Shown: positions 36,346 through 49,957 of the stretch, piece by piece
Numbering within the stretch: position 1 is the stretch's first letter
How the letters are laid out: each line of letters begins with the position of its first letter
Assembly: GCA_036250195.1 (NCBI GenBank)
Contig: JAVHZZ010000003.1
Location: forward strand, 342,345,875 to 342,409,874
Direction of reading: 5' to 3'
Source of the DNA: Mixophyes australis
Lineage: Eukaryota > Chordata > Amphibia > Anura > Limnodynastidae
Length of the DNA: 64,000 nucleotides
Translations under genes and position numbers: made by a program
The notes under the pieces: generated by a model
Databases searched by the model: none
What the model saw: only the letters and a program-made list of their open reading frames with translations
What the model was told of the DNA's origin: nothing

Positions 36346-37130
36346 TGAAGTTAGTGTTCCAACTGATAATGTTACATCTAATTGTGGGATAACTTAATTA
36401 GTAAAGTACACCCACTGCTGACAAATCCACCTGACCGCTTCGATACGTATGGTGACGTGACTGGGGGATTAAACCCCAATCAAACGTAAACATTCTTATA
36501 AATACTATTTTACATTCCTATTTATATTTAAAAACCCATCCAAAGGAAATATTCCATTAAAGTTAGAACACAAACTTCAATTAATTCACAATTTGAATAT
36601 TCATATTCCTTATGATAGGAATACTATGGACATACATAGATATTTAAAAATCATTACTGATATATTATATTCTTTTGGGGTGTAATTTGCAAAATAAAAC
36701 ATAATACAGCATAACCTATTTTTATGTAACAATATACTTATATTACAGACAGTACATGATACTGTAAATTTTACACCCCAAAGAGCAATCTCATGGTCTT
36801 AAGATCTCACTTTCTCAGGAAAGGAAGGAGACATTCATATGTCATCTTTTTTAATTTTGAATACATTGCATTAGATGCGCAGCATTGTGCTCATATATTA
36901 TGTGCCATGACAGAGCAAAAGAAAGTAACTGAGCCTTTCGGGTGATTTACAAGCTCTGTGTCAATTACGGAATCCCTCTAAACATTACATATCACCTCTT
37001 GTAGCACATTTTAATATCCCACGTACAGTAAAATTTAAGTTTTACTAATTTTGACACTTCCTCCTTATTTTGACTTTCTATCTATGAGCCATACTCAACT
37101 ACTCCCAGGTCTGCTCATCAACTAGATTAA
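36346..37130. other. AT-rich non-coding DNA
   Basis: A short inverted pair (TTTGGGGTGTAA near 36674 and TTACACCCCAAA near 36773) is visible. No gene. Confidence 0.45.
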
Positions 37131-37430
37131 AAGCTAGTCTTATCTGCTAACATCTGCTCAACCAGAGTAAAAACTGCACTGATTGACTAAGATCTCCTCA
37201 CCAACCAGAATAAAACTGCACTGATTGGCTAAGATCTGCTCACCAACCAGAGTAAAACTGCACTGATTGGCTAAGATCTGCTCACCAACCAGGCTAATTC
37301 TACATTGATCAGCTAAGACCTGCTCACCAACCAGAGTACAAATCACACTGATTGGCTAAGATCTGCTCACCAACCAGAGTACAAATCACACTGATTGGCT
37401 AAGATCTGCTCACCAACCAGAGTACAAATG
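37131..37430. repeat. 42-43 bp minisatellite, about 7 copies
   Basis: Units around CTGATTGGCTAAGATCTGCT then CACCAACCAGAGTA repeat in tandem. The later copies are nearly identical and the first ones degenerate. Confidence 0.93.
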
Positions 37431-38405
37431 ACATGCCTCTACAAAGGACACCCTCACTACACAAAACCATTCATATCCGTGTCAAAAAGTGTCAGGGGCG
37501 AAAAGGACAGATGACGTCACAAATAGCCTTTGTTAGAACTTTGCATCCTGCCATTGGTTCCTTAATGTGATAGGCTAAAAAAAATGTTTCAATAAACTCA
37601 AGTGCATCTTAATTATTAAAAATGAAATGTGGATTTGCTGATGACTGTTGCTAGAATTTACTACAATAACTTATATATAGATACAGTTAAACACATTATA
37701 CTCACATTACAACTGACTGGTGTTTACTGTGGCAATTTTTGTGTAGCAAAATGTATTAAAAGCAATAATATATCATACATGGCTATCCTACTCCTGTGTT
37801 TCATAATTATGGGAATTCAGTTTTACACATACAATTATTAAAATAAAATATAAAATGATTACCTCAGTGAGTACCACAGTGGATGGAGCTATTTTGTAGG
37901 CAGAACCAACAATCATTACTGAGGTGTGCCCCGGTAATATCTGAGTGGCCTAGTGAACTCATAGGCTGCGTTCTCACGACGATTGGTTCAGTCCATAAAA
38001 TGGCTGCCTCCATGGTAGGCAGGTGACATCTTACATTATCTTACTAGAATATGACGTATTGCATAATCTGGCATTTAGGTTTCAGCAAATAAACTTGGTA
38101 TATACCTTTTTTTTCTTAAGGAACACAATTCAAATAAAATAATGGTAAACAATAAAAATGTGATTACATGTATATTTCAATAGTGAACCCTTGAAATGCC
38201 AATAGAGCTTGATATGAAAATGCTCAAGTACTTATCAACATACATGTAGAAATATATTACTGACACAGGACACATGAAAATTTTGTACAAGGGAATTAAG
38301 TAGGATTAAATGCCAATAGCAACTATACTTTATGGCCGAATATGTCTTAAAATGTATGTCCAATGTTACTTATAACTGTTTTAATTTCCCTGCTTGTTCC
38401 AGAAG
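37431..38405. other. AT-rich non-coding DNA
   Basis: Nothing recognised. Confidence 0.45.
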
Positions 38406-38716
<311 letters not shown>

Positions 38717-38718
<2 letters not shown>

Positions 38719-41077
38719 CCAAATAACTGTCACTGCCCCCCCAGAGATTATTTCATTTTAATGCAATGACGACTGTCTGACCTTCATCTTTTGACTTTTC
38801 AGTCTCTATCAATGTTTTAGACATCTTTTGCTTTCAAATTTGGTTAACTTTTGGTTAACTTATTCTGTCTAGTCCAAAACATCATGAAATCTATGAAGTC
38901 TCCACTGATTTAACATGCTAACATTGATGTGACCAACAATATGTATTAAATACCTTTCACAATGTGCCTTTATTAAGAACATTCATCTTGAAGGGGGGGG
39001 GGAATATATACCTAATCCTGTATCATTGACTTCACACACATATTTACTTTTCATCAATACAGGTCCTCTGCTCACATATAGATTCCTCCCATATTATCAT
39101 TTCAGTGTTAAAGGATTTTGTTTAATGATCTGAAACACTCATTTCTAATGAGGGGAAAAAGACCAGACCCAGCCCGTTTGTCAGATTCTTCTTTGGCGAG
39201 CCAAGCTTTAGCCTGAACTTCTTTGTGCAAAAAGTAATATATAAAAGAGACAACAAAGCGCTAAAAGTAAATTATCAAAAGGCAAAAAAAAAAAAAAAGA
39301 CATATGGGATAATTATTTTGTTAGCCTAATTAATTTTCTACTTCTTTTCTTTATTTCTTTTAAGTTGCAATAGTGATAAAAAATGCAATACAGGGTCATC
39401 TAGTGTTTGTAGATTGTAGAATAATTACTCTTTATCCTGGAGCCTGTCCTCCGGGGATGGATTTAAATATGCATTTTTTTCCCCTTTATAATGCAGATGC
39501 CATACAGGAAGACCAGTTGTTTGTCACAAACCATTTTTTGTCACTGTGGCAACATCTTCCCATGATCCCTTGTGCTTTGCTGACTATGCTCTTGTTTCCC
39601 TTTAAGGTCTGGCGCACCTGATGATGGGCGACCAAGGTATGGGCTCTGTTCCTTTTCCACTCTGCTTTTCATTGTTTCCTACTGTTCTTCAGCTGCTTCA
39701 GTACTTCACTGCAATGATGGGCAAAATTGCTTTGAAGCCGTGTTTGACTGCAAATCTTGACACATTATTTTAGCCGCATCCTTATTTATTTTGTGTTCAC
39801 TCTTGATATCCTTTTCCTTTTCTGCAATATAATAACTGAACCAAATTGAACCTGATAAAAGCAGCTGATTGTTAAAAATTTGTGTGTTGCTCAGATTGGG
39901 ATAAACCGCTGAAGGGACAGGATGTAAATTGTCAAGAAGACAAAAAAAAAAAAAAAAGTTCTGGATATTAGATTGAGAAAACTCTCAGTTTATCATATTG
40001 TACCCATTGAAGGCTCCATTAATTTTCATTGATGCATGGCCCATTGGTTCACTCTGAAAGTACATCACCGCTGTCTCCGGAATGCTAACGCCTTGGAGGG
40101 TTATACTTTAGTATCCAGTGTGCCATTTGCTTGCGTCACCCAGCTTGTCTCCTTTTTAACAGAGCATGAACATTGTACGTCTTTATGCATGTCCACTGTT
40201 GGCCGAACCATGGACCAATCTTTGGATCATGCATTGTCATCATCTTCATGGTCATTATCGACATCTCCATCACTATAAGTTTTACTAACAAACTATTGCA
40301 TTTACATATATTCATGAATGTTTTTTTTTTTTATTTTCTTTTTCCTCTGTCTTCTTTTGTCTGGAAATTGCTTTCTTCATGGAATCATTCCACCATCAAA
40401 ATCTGTAGGTAAAACTAAAGGTACAATTTCTTAATTTCTCATTGTAGATGTGTATTGTGTTTGTCAAAATGTGTAAATGTGAAACAAAAAAATGTAAAAA
40501 GTAAGGTAGCTGGATTATACATGATGTACGCCAGTGGAAGAAGGGAACTCTGATACCAACTTTTGGATTTTTTTCCATACCCAGAAAGGTACTGTAATTT
40601 TTAGTGAATATATTTTAAGTGTAAATAATAATGAAATTGATGTACAGATCAAGTTGTCTTGGATCCAGCATTTAGCAGTAGATGGATCATTATACCAATA
40701 TCATTTTTTTTTTCCATTGAAATAAATGGGGATTAGCTGTGGCATCTGTACTTTAATCCACTGTAGTCTACTCCATTAGTACATAAATGTGCAAGGGAAA
40801 TCCTATTGCAGCCTACACCATCTGTACATAACAAAATGTGAAACGCTAGCAAACATGTAAAGACGTAAAGCAGGTCATCTAAAGTAGAACACAAACATCA
40901 TTTTTAAACAAAGCGCTATACAACTCGCTGAATTGTAGAGGTCAGAGATACTTCTTTCTACAAACATGATAAAGTAAAGGTCATTTGTAAAAAGAGATAA
41001 TAAATTTGTATAAAGAGATAATAAAGAGATAATAAAATAATGTGAGATGAGACTTTGCTAAATGTCTAATAAATCAT
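38717..41077. other. Non-coding DNA; a candidate conserved block inside
   Basis: No gene. 39160-39640 is of higher complexity than its surroundings (for example ATGGATTTAAATATGCAT and CACTGTGGCAACATCTTCCC) and could be a conserved non-coding element. This cannot be tested here. Poly-A runs lie near 39284 and 39942. Confidence 0.4.
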
Positions 41078-41258
41078 TTAGGGCTAGATTTACTAAACTG
41101 CGGGTTTGAAAAAGTGGAGATGTTGCCTATAGCAACCAATCAGATTCTAGTTATCATTTATTTAGTACATTCTTCAAAATGACAGCTAGAATCTGATTGG
41201 TTGCTATAGGCAACATCTCCACTTTTTCAAACCCGCAGTTTAGTAAATATACCCCTTA
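41078..41258. mobile_element. Palindromic MITE family A, copy 3 (best copy)
   Basis: The element spans 41081-41255. Its arms are near-perfect inverted repeats containing TTTACTAAACTGCGGGTTTG and AAAAAGTGGAGATGTTGCCT. TTA flanks both ends (41078-41080 and 41256-41258), the typical PIF/Harbinger 3-bp duplication. Confidence 0.87.
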
Positions 41259-44186
41259 ATTTTTCCAGAAAATGTTAATTCTGCTGGCAGATCACTTGCA
41301 AATAGATAAAGAATATTGTAGTGATGTTAGTTTAAAGCCGTACCACCATTTAGTTAAAGGTGGCAGCACTCCACCCACCTCACCCCTCCCAGTCGGTGGC
41401 CCCTGGAGGCTGCCTCTTCCAGACTTTTTCCGTAGGGATGTGCTGGTTATGTAATACAGAAATGGCAAATCAGTTTAGTAGATCTAATTATTATGTTAGT
41501 GGAAGGGGTGTTTGAGCAGTTTGACCAATCACAATCTACAATCTCTTGATCGTGTCTTGTGATTGATCCATCCACTCACCCCCCCCCCCCCATCCCCACA
41601 GCAGTTTTCATTTGGGCTTTAATTGGAGCAGAGATGGTAAAGGAGGGGTCAGAGAGCTGGAAAAATGGCTGCATGGAGGAAGGGAGCCTATACTGCCATA
41701 TTTTAATTGGTAATAGTCCAGCATTAATATTCTTACACAACTTTTATAAGGGAAATTATTATGGAACATTTGCTTAGATATGTTTAGGAAAGTGTAAAAT
41801 AGATGTTTGTATTTTATTAAAAATCCCATCAGTTTAAGAATGAAAACTTCTTATTTAAAATATCTTACCATCCCCCAACTTTTCTATATATTTCACTTGA
41901 ATTCTTATTTCTTAAAAGAATACATACAAATGCATACGTTTTGCTGTATCCCTGTGCCAGACTAGACGGGAGAGGAGTCACGATTTAAAAGGTGATAGTA
42001 TTGTCATCCAGCAATTAGTCAGAAGTCAGTGTCATGGGTCCACAATCTCTTTTAAATCTGAAGAGAGGATGGAAAAGTTTCCTTTTACCCAGATCAATGG
42101 CTCAAGTAACAAGTAGACACAAAGTATCTTCTCTATTAGATCCATATTCTAACACTTAAATTGCTGGGGCCTTTTAATGAAGACCCATTGGGGAATGCTA
42201 ATCAGTACCTCTTTCAAGTTAAGAGAGCTGAAAGAATTTATATTAACAAAATATCTGTATCCTATGGCCACTGTACTACTCTCCAGAGAACCAGCTTTTC
42301 CCAGTTACCATTCAGCCAGGGTGTTATCTTCAGGATGGGTGTTTTGCAATACGTAAACATGGGAGCGCATAAAATATATCACTGTTCCTTTAAGATCCCA
42401 AGAGTGACAGTTGCTTTATCCATCTGAACTTTAATATATCGCCTCCATAGGATAATATAGGCAATAATCACTGCTTTATTAATTTCACTCAATGTTGTTT
42501 TAATTAATTTTAAATGTTGCAAACACCTTCCAGCATCCCACCTACTAAGTTTACAAGAGGATTGTGATTTACCATACAACAGAGGTGCAAAAGTATAGCC
42601 ACTCACGGCAACCACCCAGGAATTTCTTTTAATTAGCTTACTATTCTGATTATATTATCGAATGTAATTACTAATTAGTTGGTTGTATGTTACTTACTTG
42701 CTTATTTGCATGTATGTTAGTAATTCAACTTAAATGTGATAGCAGATTGAAATTGCATTGAATCAGTTAGAATTAGGACAGCTGGCTCTGGTGTAGGACA
42801 ACCTAGATGTATCTGTGTCTCCAGGAACTGCTGAAAGTGACTATAAACTGCTACCTACATCTAGCTAATGCCATAGGTAGGTAGCTGTCACATTGTCCAT
42901 TCATAAACTACAATCACATATGAGCGATTATAGACTAAATTCTGTTTCAGTCTAACCTTAGTGACACCAACAGTTTACTATATATTGTAACTGGATGTTA
43001 TAAAAGTAAAACTTACTGTAGATTAAATAAAAAATATAAACAATATAAATGCTCCTACCATTAGATTTTTTTCATATATCCACTACTGTCGTTTTTCCTC
43101 GATCTATACTTTTAATATAACAGGAAGCAGAAGTGTTTGAAGATCTCTGACATAAGAGAAAAAAAAAGTAATGGTGAATTACAATAATTTCGTTAGATGT
43201 TGGATGCTTTAGTACTGCTGACATCGTCAATTGCTCGTGACCTTAATAAGAGCAGTAAATGTACTCAGGTCATATTGCTAAAGGCCCTTTTTGCGCAGGA
43301 GATCGTCATCAGTTAGAAAGTGTTTCTTAAGGTCATCAGAGTCTGAGAGGAAGAAAGGATACTTTGGATAAGTCAACAAACCAATTCCAAAATAAAGGGG
43401 TATGTGTCAGCATAAAATAGAAATAATTATAAGAATAACATATTTGGCTGTATTTGCCAATGATGTTTCACATTTCCTCTGTTAATAGATTTAATAGTGA
43501 TCTCTAGTAAAATAATATCTAGTATTCTGTTATTTGGGGCTTAAGCAAAGCAAGTTGTAATATTGATCTCACTTATCTGTATTTAGTTTAGATAATCCTA
43601 GGAATGTTTGGGAGTAATTTAACCTATATTAATAAATTGCTTCACTAGGGATTATTTTTTTTTAAAAAAAGATAATAAAGTGCATTTACCAGTAGCTACC
43701 AACCAAACAAATTGTTTGTTGCTTATGGCATGTGCTGGAATACCTAAAAATTGGCATCTTAAAGTATCTGCATGGTGGAACTTAGAGAGAAACTGCTCTG
43801 ACCTGCACTAAAGAAACGGAACACGGATAGAACAGAACAGAACCCTGATGAAGCTCATACACCTGAATGTGTCTGGCCTCAAGTTACTGTCAAATTAAAG
43901 CACTAGATATGTTGTTACAGATATTTTAAGAATAAACCAGTGTTTTGGATTTTTTATATATATTATTACTGTTTCAAACTTGGTATTTGATGAACTAATC
44001 TTTTGTAAAATTTTAAGTGTTTCGAAATTGAGAGAAAAAAAAAAGATTAGGAAAGGTCCATTGAATGGATTGAAGATTTTCTATTTTTAGTTTTAGATCA
44101 GGCATGTAACTGATATGGTTTTACAATGTTTTAATGATTTGTTTTAAGTTACCATTCATCTTTGAATTTATATTGAGATATGAAAA
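41259..44186. other. AT-rich non-coding DNA
   Basis: No gene or element recognised. A poly-C tract lies near 41578-41590. Confidence 0.45.
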
Positions 44187-44587
44187 ATAGATAGATAGAT
44201 AGATATTAGATATATAGATAGATAGATATGAGATAGATAGATAGATATGAGATAGATAGATAGATATGAGATAGATAGATAGATATGAGATAGATAGATA
44301 AGGATTATAGATAGATAGATATTAGATAGATAGATATGAGATAGATATGAGATAGATAGATAGATATGAGATAGATAGATATTAATTAGATAAAAATATA
44401 GATTTACTAAAACTTCTAAATAGGAGAAGTAAAGGTGTAGTACATAGCATCCAATCAGATTCTAGCTATCATTTTCTAGAATGTATTAGATAAATAATAG
44501 CTAGAATCTGATTGGTTGCCATGGGCAACACCTCAACTTTTCCTTTTTAAAAGTTTTGGTAAATTCACCCTATGAGAGATAGATATG

Positions 44588-44620
<33 letters not shown>

Positions 44621-44630
44621 TGAGATTATT
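44187..44630. repeat. (GATA)n array interrupted by MITE family A copy 4
   Basis: GATAGATATGAGATAGATA units cover about 44187-44394 and resume at about 44573. The interruption at about 44395-44570 is a family A palindrome with CCAATCAGATTCTAGC and AATCTGATTGGTTGCC arms. Confidence 0.88.
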
Positions 44631-46208
44631 ACTCTTTTCCACCTCCCAGAGGAGAAGTGAAGTGTGAGGACAGAGGGGGCGGGTCATGGCTAATAACATA
44701 ATTTTGGTCCGCCCCCCCGCGACGCAGTGATGCTAAAGCGTCCTCGTGCCGCAGGGGCAGTTCCAAAATCATTGCACCGTGAATAGCTTCATGGAGGCTC
44801 CCATTCTGCCTATCTTACTAGTAGGACATTCTAGAAGTGTGGGCAGATATAAAATAAATGAGATGTAAACTGTTTTAAAAAGCTTTTTGAATATTTTGTA
44901 TTGTCTTTCTCATAAACAGGGACATCTGTCTTCTGCCAGGAAGTATGGGAACAACATGAATATACTATAGTGCTAGATTACACAGATGTAAATACTCTGC
45001 ACAGCTGAGAAATGTTTTTGAGTATCCCAAACAAGACATAAAATTATTACTATAGCATTTCAGATATCTCACTTGGCAGTCAGAACCATTGCAGGAAATG
45101 AAAGTTGACGTTTCCTGGCTAAAATATCAGTATAAAACATATGTGCGGACCAGGCCTGTTGTAATAATTACATCTGCTAATTTACTGTACAGAGCGAGTG
45201 TTTGGGGGGTTTCCCAAACACATAACCCTATTTTTTTGTTTAGCATTTAACTTTTTAATAAATTAGTATTCCTAAATTGATTCTATACTTTATACCTTGA
45301 ACAGTGTATTAATTTGTCAAAACATTTCTTTTTTTTTTTAACGTCAATTTATTTATGGATTTTTTGCCATGTTTTGTCAGAAAAGCAGTACAATATACAA
45401 GGCATACACAAGGAACATAGCAAAACATGTCTTTTTTAATGCATTTGAAGAATATTGAAGATGATTGTCAACCCCACTCAAAATCATCTTCCAAGTATTG
45501 AGTGAATGACCTACAAGCGCTTGAGTGGAAATAATTTGATTATGGATATAATTCATTTTCAGCATTAGTGAAATAATATTTTATTATGGACTATAAGGCT
45601 GAGTTTAGCAGAGCTCCCTTAGCCAAACCCCTTGTTCTGAGAATTCCGAAATGGAATGCATCTAGATCATCACATGTATAAACTCATCTTTTTATCAGTA
45701 ATATTTATTAGTATAGTGTAGAGTCCTGCCAGTGTGGCATTGCCCTACATATGTATTGTGATACCATGGACATCAACATGTTCAACACAACTTAAAATGT
45801 GCAACATAGTGGGGGGAGGAACACTAAAAGCACAGTGTGGGAAGTTGTTGAGAGCAGGAAAAAAATTCTGGTGCGCTAGACACCCAAGTCGACACTGAAT
45901 CCAGCCATGTTGCCCATGTGCTACAGGGTGTACAGAGTGATTTAGTACATTGCATATTTAGTGGGTGGGGTAGGTGATAGCGAAGCACACATATCCAACA
46001 TCATTAGCGACAGAATAATGGTGATGGCTCGATTTTAGACACTTAGAAAAAAGCAACTTACTGAAAATTTGATAGAGAGCAATTCCGGCAACCCCGCTAT
46101 CAGCGGCGAAAAGGAGAACATGCCAGCACTCAGGTTGACGTCACTGCAAATGGCGACAGTTTCACTGCTAGTATTAAGAGGGAAATTTGAGGCCCCGTCG
46201 GCTCTATA
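44631..46208. other. Non-coding DNA with a GC-rich repeat scrap
   Basis: At about 44640-44760 there is a GGGGGCGGGTCATGGC to CCGCCCCCCCGCGACGCAG block resembling the centre of the CATACTTG element. The rest is unremarkable. Confidence 0.45.
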
Positions 46209-46540
46209 GTGGGCAGCGTGGTGGCTCAGTGGTTAGCACTTCTGCCTCACAGCACTGAAGTCATGAATTAAATTCCCGACCTGGCCTTGTCTGTGTGGAG
46301 TTTGTATGTTCTCCCCGTTTTTGCGTGGGTTTCCTCCGGGTGCTCCGGTTTCCTCCCACAATCTAAAAACATACTGGTAAGTTAATTGGCTTCTATCAAA
46401 TGGACCCGTGTCTGTGTGTGTGTGCATTAGGGAATTTAGACTGTAAGCTCCAATGGGGCAGGGACTGATGTGAGTTCTCTGTTCAGCCCTGAGGAATTAG
46501 TTGCTCTATATATATAAATAAATAAATGATGATGATGATC
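46209..46540 (+). mobile_element. tRNA-derived SINE, second full-length copy
   Basis: Same order as the copy at 22693: GGGCAGCGTGGTGGCTCAGT head, CTCCCCGTTTTTGCGTGGGT body, GACTGTAAGCTCCAATGGGG, then a (GAT)n tail. The B-box has decayed to AATTAAATTCCC, so it is unlikely to be transcribed. Confidence 0.87.
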
Positions 46541-47323
46541 ATGATGATGTCAAACCCTTTGAAAAAAAAATTATAAAGCTAGTGGGTCGTTGCATTTCCC
46601 CCTTAATATTAGTGATGTAACTGTCACTATCTGAAGTGACGTGAATCTGAGTCTTGGCATGTTCTCCTTTCAGTGTTTGCAGGGTTGGCGGAATTGGTCT
46701 CTGTCAATTTTCAGTCGGTTTTTCCTAGTCTCAATTAGAACAATCGGCATTCTTCTGTTGCAGTTACTGATGTAAGAAATGTGTTCATGGCACCAATGAC
46801 TATCACTATTTAATTGTTTGCAGTTGTCTATCTACCTCGAGAGCTGCAGGTATAACTGGTCATTTATCAATATTTTCTATTTCATACAATATATACAAAT
46901 TTTCCGTAGCAGTGGTGTACAACTCCCACTCACCAGCCTGGGCGTGCAGAAGACCTCTGGTACTATAGTAAAGGTATCTGTTTGTAGAACTTCTGCTTTC
47001 GGATAAAAGTGGAGCAACTAAAAATCAAACATGTCTGAATAAAAGCTGTAATGCATTTAGTTTATTTGGTGTGCTTTAGCCCAAGCAGGCAATTGGCATC
47101 TTTTACTCAGGTTAATACATGCAAATATACAGAGAGTTATGCATACATATACATATGTATACATATATTATCTATGCATAATTTTTCTAAGTTTTTACTG
47201 AAAGTTTAGACATTTAGGGGTCTATTTATTAAGACCCTGCAATATGGAAGATTTACAATCACTGCCTATAGCAGAAATAGGCCAATTTTCAATAAAAGTT
47301 TACAGGTGATACTGGCTGACTGC
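46541..47323. other. AT-rich non-coding DNA
   Basis: A GGGGTCTATTTATTAA MITE-end-like segment occurs near 47217. No gene. Confidence 0.45.
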
Positions 47324-47540
47324 AGTAAGAGCATACTTGCCACTCCCGAAATTCGGGTCGGTCTCACGGACTCCCGGGAGAGCGGGCAAGTCTCCAGCAT
47401 CCCGCAACTGCCTTCCCGAAATGATGCGGTTCACAGGGGGCGGGGCCAAAATGCTGCATTTGGTTGTGCCCCCTCCCGCCCTCCAGCCACGCCCCTCTCC
47501 CAGACAGAACTTGCAGAAAGTAGACAAGTATGGGTAAGAG
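47324..47540. mobile_element. Short CATACTTG/CAAGTATG element, 201 bp
   Basis: The element spans 47332-47532. The flanks AGTAAGAG (47324-47331) and GGTAAGAG (47533-47540) match at 7 of 8 positions. It is GC-rich, a deletion derivative of the 544-606 bp family. The overlapping ORFs here are composition artefacts. Confidence 0.82.
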
Positions 47541-47659
47541 GAGTCTTACCACCCTCCAGCCCAGTGCAGGGTCCTTCTGCGAATGCATGAACCAGCTTAC
47601 CAGTTCGCACATGCAAATTGTACCTGGAAGCCTGGAGTTTTTACTTCCAGATTAGTAAA

Positions 47660-47957
47660 CAGGGGCGCACGGAAGATTTTTAAGGGGGGGTTTCCACTCC
47701 ACCGGAAAAAAAAAAAAAAAGCGAGAGCTGCCACACATGTGTCCGCGCATGAGCGGCAGCTCCGTTTAGGCGTCCCTGTACTATACAGCAGCCGCGGCGC
47801 TGTCAAAGAAGCTGTATACAATACAGCACCGCCGCGGACGCTTCTTTGACAGCGCCGCGGCTGTTGTATAGTACAGTGTTGCTATGTAGGGCACTTTTTT
47901 AGCGGAGGGGAGGGGTTTCTGGAGACCCAGAAACCCCCTCCCCTGCGTGCGCCACTG
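47660..47957. mobile_element. hAT-like MITE with long internal inverted repeat
   Basis: The ends are CAGGGGCGCACG and, read inward from the right, CAGTGGCGCACGCAGG. A TACTATACAGCAGCCGCGGC segment at about 47779 and its near reverse complement ending at about 47875 form a GC-rich hairpin. No convincing target duplication is seen. Confidence 0.72.
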
Positions 47958-49630
47958 CTAAAGAAAAAGTTTTAAAGCAAAGAAGAAAGTAGAAAAAAAA
48001 ATAATTTTAATTAAAAAAAAAAAAGGAAATACAATGCTTTAAGTATTTTTCCGTAGCTGAGCCCTGGGATCATTATTCAGAGATAGTCATAGGAGGCCCT
48101 GGTAAATAGCCTTCCCCCAAGCTTTGCATGTGGAAGCATCCCTGGAGGCCCCCGCCAAAGTCTATCATCGGTGTTACGTTCTCTGGCTGGGGGCTGTGTT
48201 TAATAGGGTCAAGCCTTAAATATAGCAAAAACTCTATAATTTGCTGGATTTAAGACGTTTCTCCATTTGATCAACAGAGCCCTTAGAAACACATTTATAA
48301 AAGCTTTGTATGAATAGAGTTGCAAGTTGAAGAAACCTGTTCTAATTATATGTCAGCTACTGCCTGTCAATGGGCCACAATGCTTGTCTGTGACCAGATG
48401 CAATAGTAAAATAAAAGCAGGGTTCTATTTGGAAAGCACCGCGTCTCATCACAGACAGACCAGCGCACATTGATTTTTGCCTTAGACAGTCAGCAGGCCG
48501 ATATACGTTGTACACAAACCGCTGGGAAGCTGCTTATTCTCTGGCACAGTGAATGAGTTTTAGAATTACTAAGATACAGTTGTTTATGAAGCAGTAAAAT
48601 ATTTCTCTGCTGTTGATTTTTCGCCAAAATATTTGGAAACAAATTTGTCCCTTGGGCACGCAACTAAAATTCAGTAAATCATGTTTATTGATATTCCAGT
48701 AAATATTATTTCCTTAAAGGTTTTTCAAAGTTCAGATGCATATTTGCAAAGAAAACATGTTTTTATGACAATTTAGTGTTAAAGCCAATCTCTAACATGT
48801 CAATGAACTTCAGAGCAATTGTGTGGAGACCAATATTTTTTATAAATCTTTTCTTTCAGAATTAAACAAGAGTATTCAAATGCGAGAGAGTACTTTGTTG
48901 TTTTTTTTTGGTGTTTTCTTGCTTATTTGTATTGCCACCTATTTTTAATGTCTACATTGCCATATATACAGATGGGCAAATCTTCCCAAATTCTATTTGC
49001 GACCAATTTGCTAAATTCAGAAATCCAGTTATCAATTCGGCAAATCAAGAGTTAATACAGTATGTGTATTAGGAAGTGCTTGTTCAGCAATTTTTTAGGA
49101 AATAGGAGCCAAAGAAGGTTTTTCCAGTATTGTTTTCCAGCTATTGCTGTTTAAATTTGCGGCACTTTTCTTTTAATACTTCTTATAAGTTACATTTAAT
49201 AACACTGAATGTATTCATTATATTAAATACATTTCAACCACGCCTGTTGCAATATTTTCTTGAGTGAAAAGAGGCATTTATAACATCTGTTGGACACACG
49301 TGGTGCTGTGTAATGTACTCTAGCCTGGCTATTTATTTGAGTTTTAAAACAAGAAAAGGTGCTTATAGTTCAGGCAGTTTAATGTCACCATTAAAATAAA
49401 GTATATTCAAAGAATTTAAACAATACTTGTTATATATATATATGTGAATAACACAGTGCACTCAGCCAATTCAATTACTTTCTGTAACACCTATCCAAGG
49501 TGTAATTATACTAGTAAGAGGACTTTATAGTGTCCGTGATAACGTGTATTCTCTCTCTTGAAATAATAAACACCAGCAGAATCTGATACTCCCCTTCCAC
49601 AGTCCGATCTCCATGGGAAAAGCTGAATCC
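47958..49630. other. AT-rich non-coding DNA; candidate conserved block
   Basis: No gene. About 48240-48560 is repeat-free and of even complexity, so it is a weak candidate for a conserved non-coding element. A short TA run lies near 49431. Confidence 0.4.
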
Positions 49631-49939
49631 TAAAATGTTAAACAGACGGGGGCGCTCCCATAGTGTATTATCCAAGATTAAATAATGTATTGAAATAACA
49701 GAGTTTACACTTACCAAATAAAAAGACAATTCAGGCATCGATCACATACTCAGCTAGCTCCTGTTTCCTGCTAACGGACACCATATGGGGAGCAGCTCTT
49801 ACGGACAATGATCCACATCCTCCTCTACGCGTTACGTCTATTGAGACGAAGTGTTAGTAGACAAAACTCTGCTATTTCAATAAATCATTTCATCTTGGAT
49901 AATACACTATGGGAGTGCCCCCATCTGTTTAACATTTTA
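49631..49939. repeat. Foldback repeat with arms of about 76 bp
   Basis: The left arm (about 49631-49706) contains CTCCCATAGTGTATTATCCA. The right arm (about 49863-49939) contains its reverse complement, TGGATAATACACTATGGGAG. The arms are strongly similar throughout and separated by about 155 bp. It is probably a MITE or part of one, family unknown. Confidence 0.8.
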
Positions 49940-49957
49940 AAATACTTATTACATACT

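Noticed and set aside
36671..36785. Inverted pair TTTGGGGTGTAA / TTACACCCCAAA
   Set aside because: Short arms and no flanking duplication; insufficient to call an element.
47306..47849. Cluster of overlapping ORFs on both strands
   Set aside because: GC-rich MITEs raise open-frame length; boundaries and termini show these are non-coding elements.
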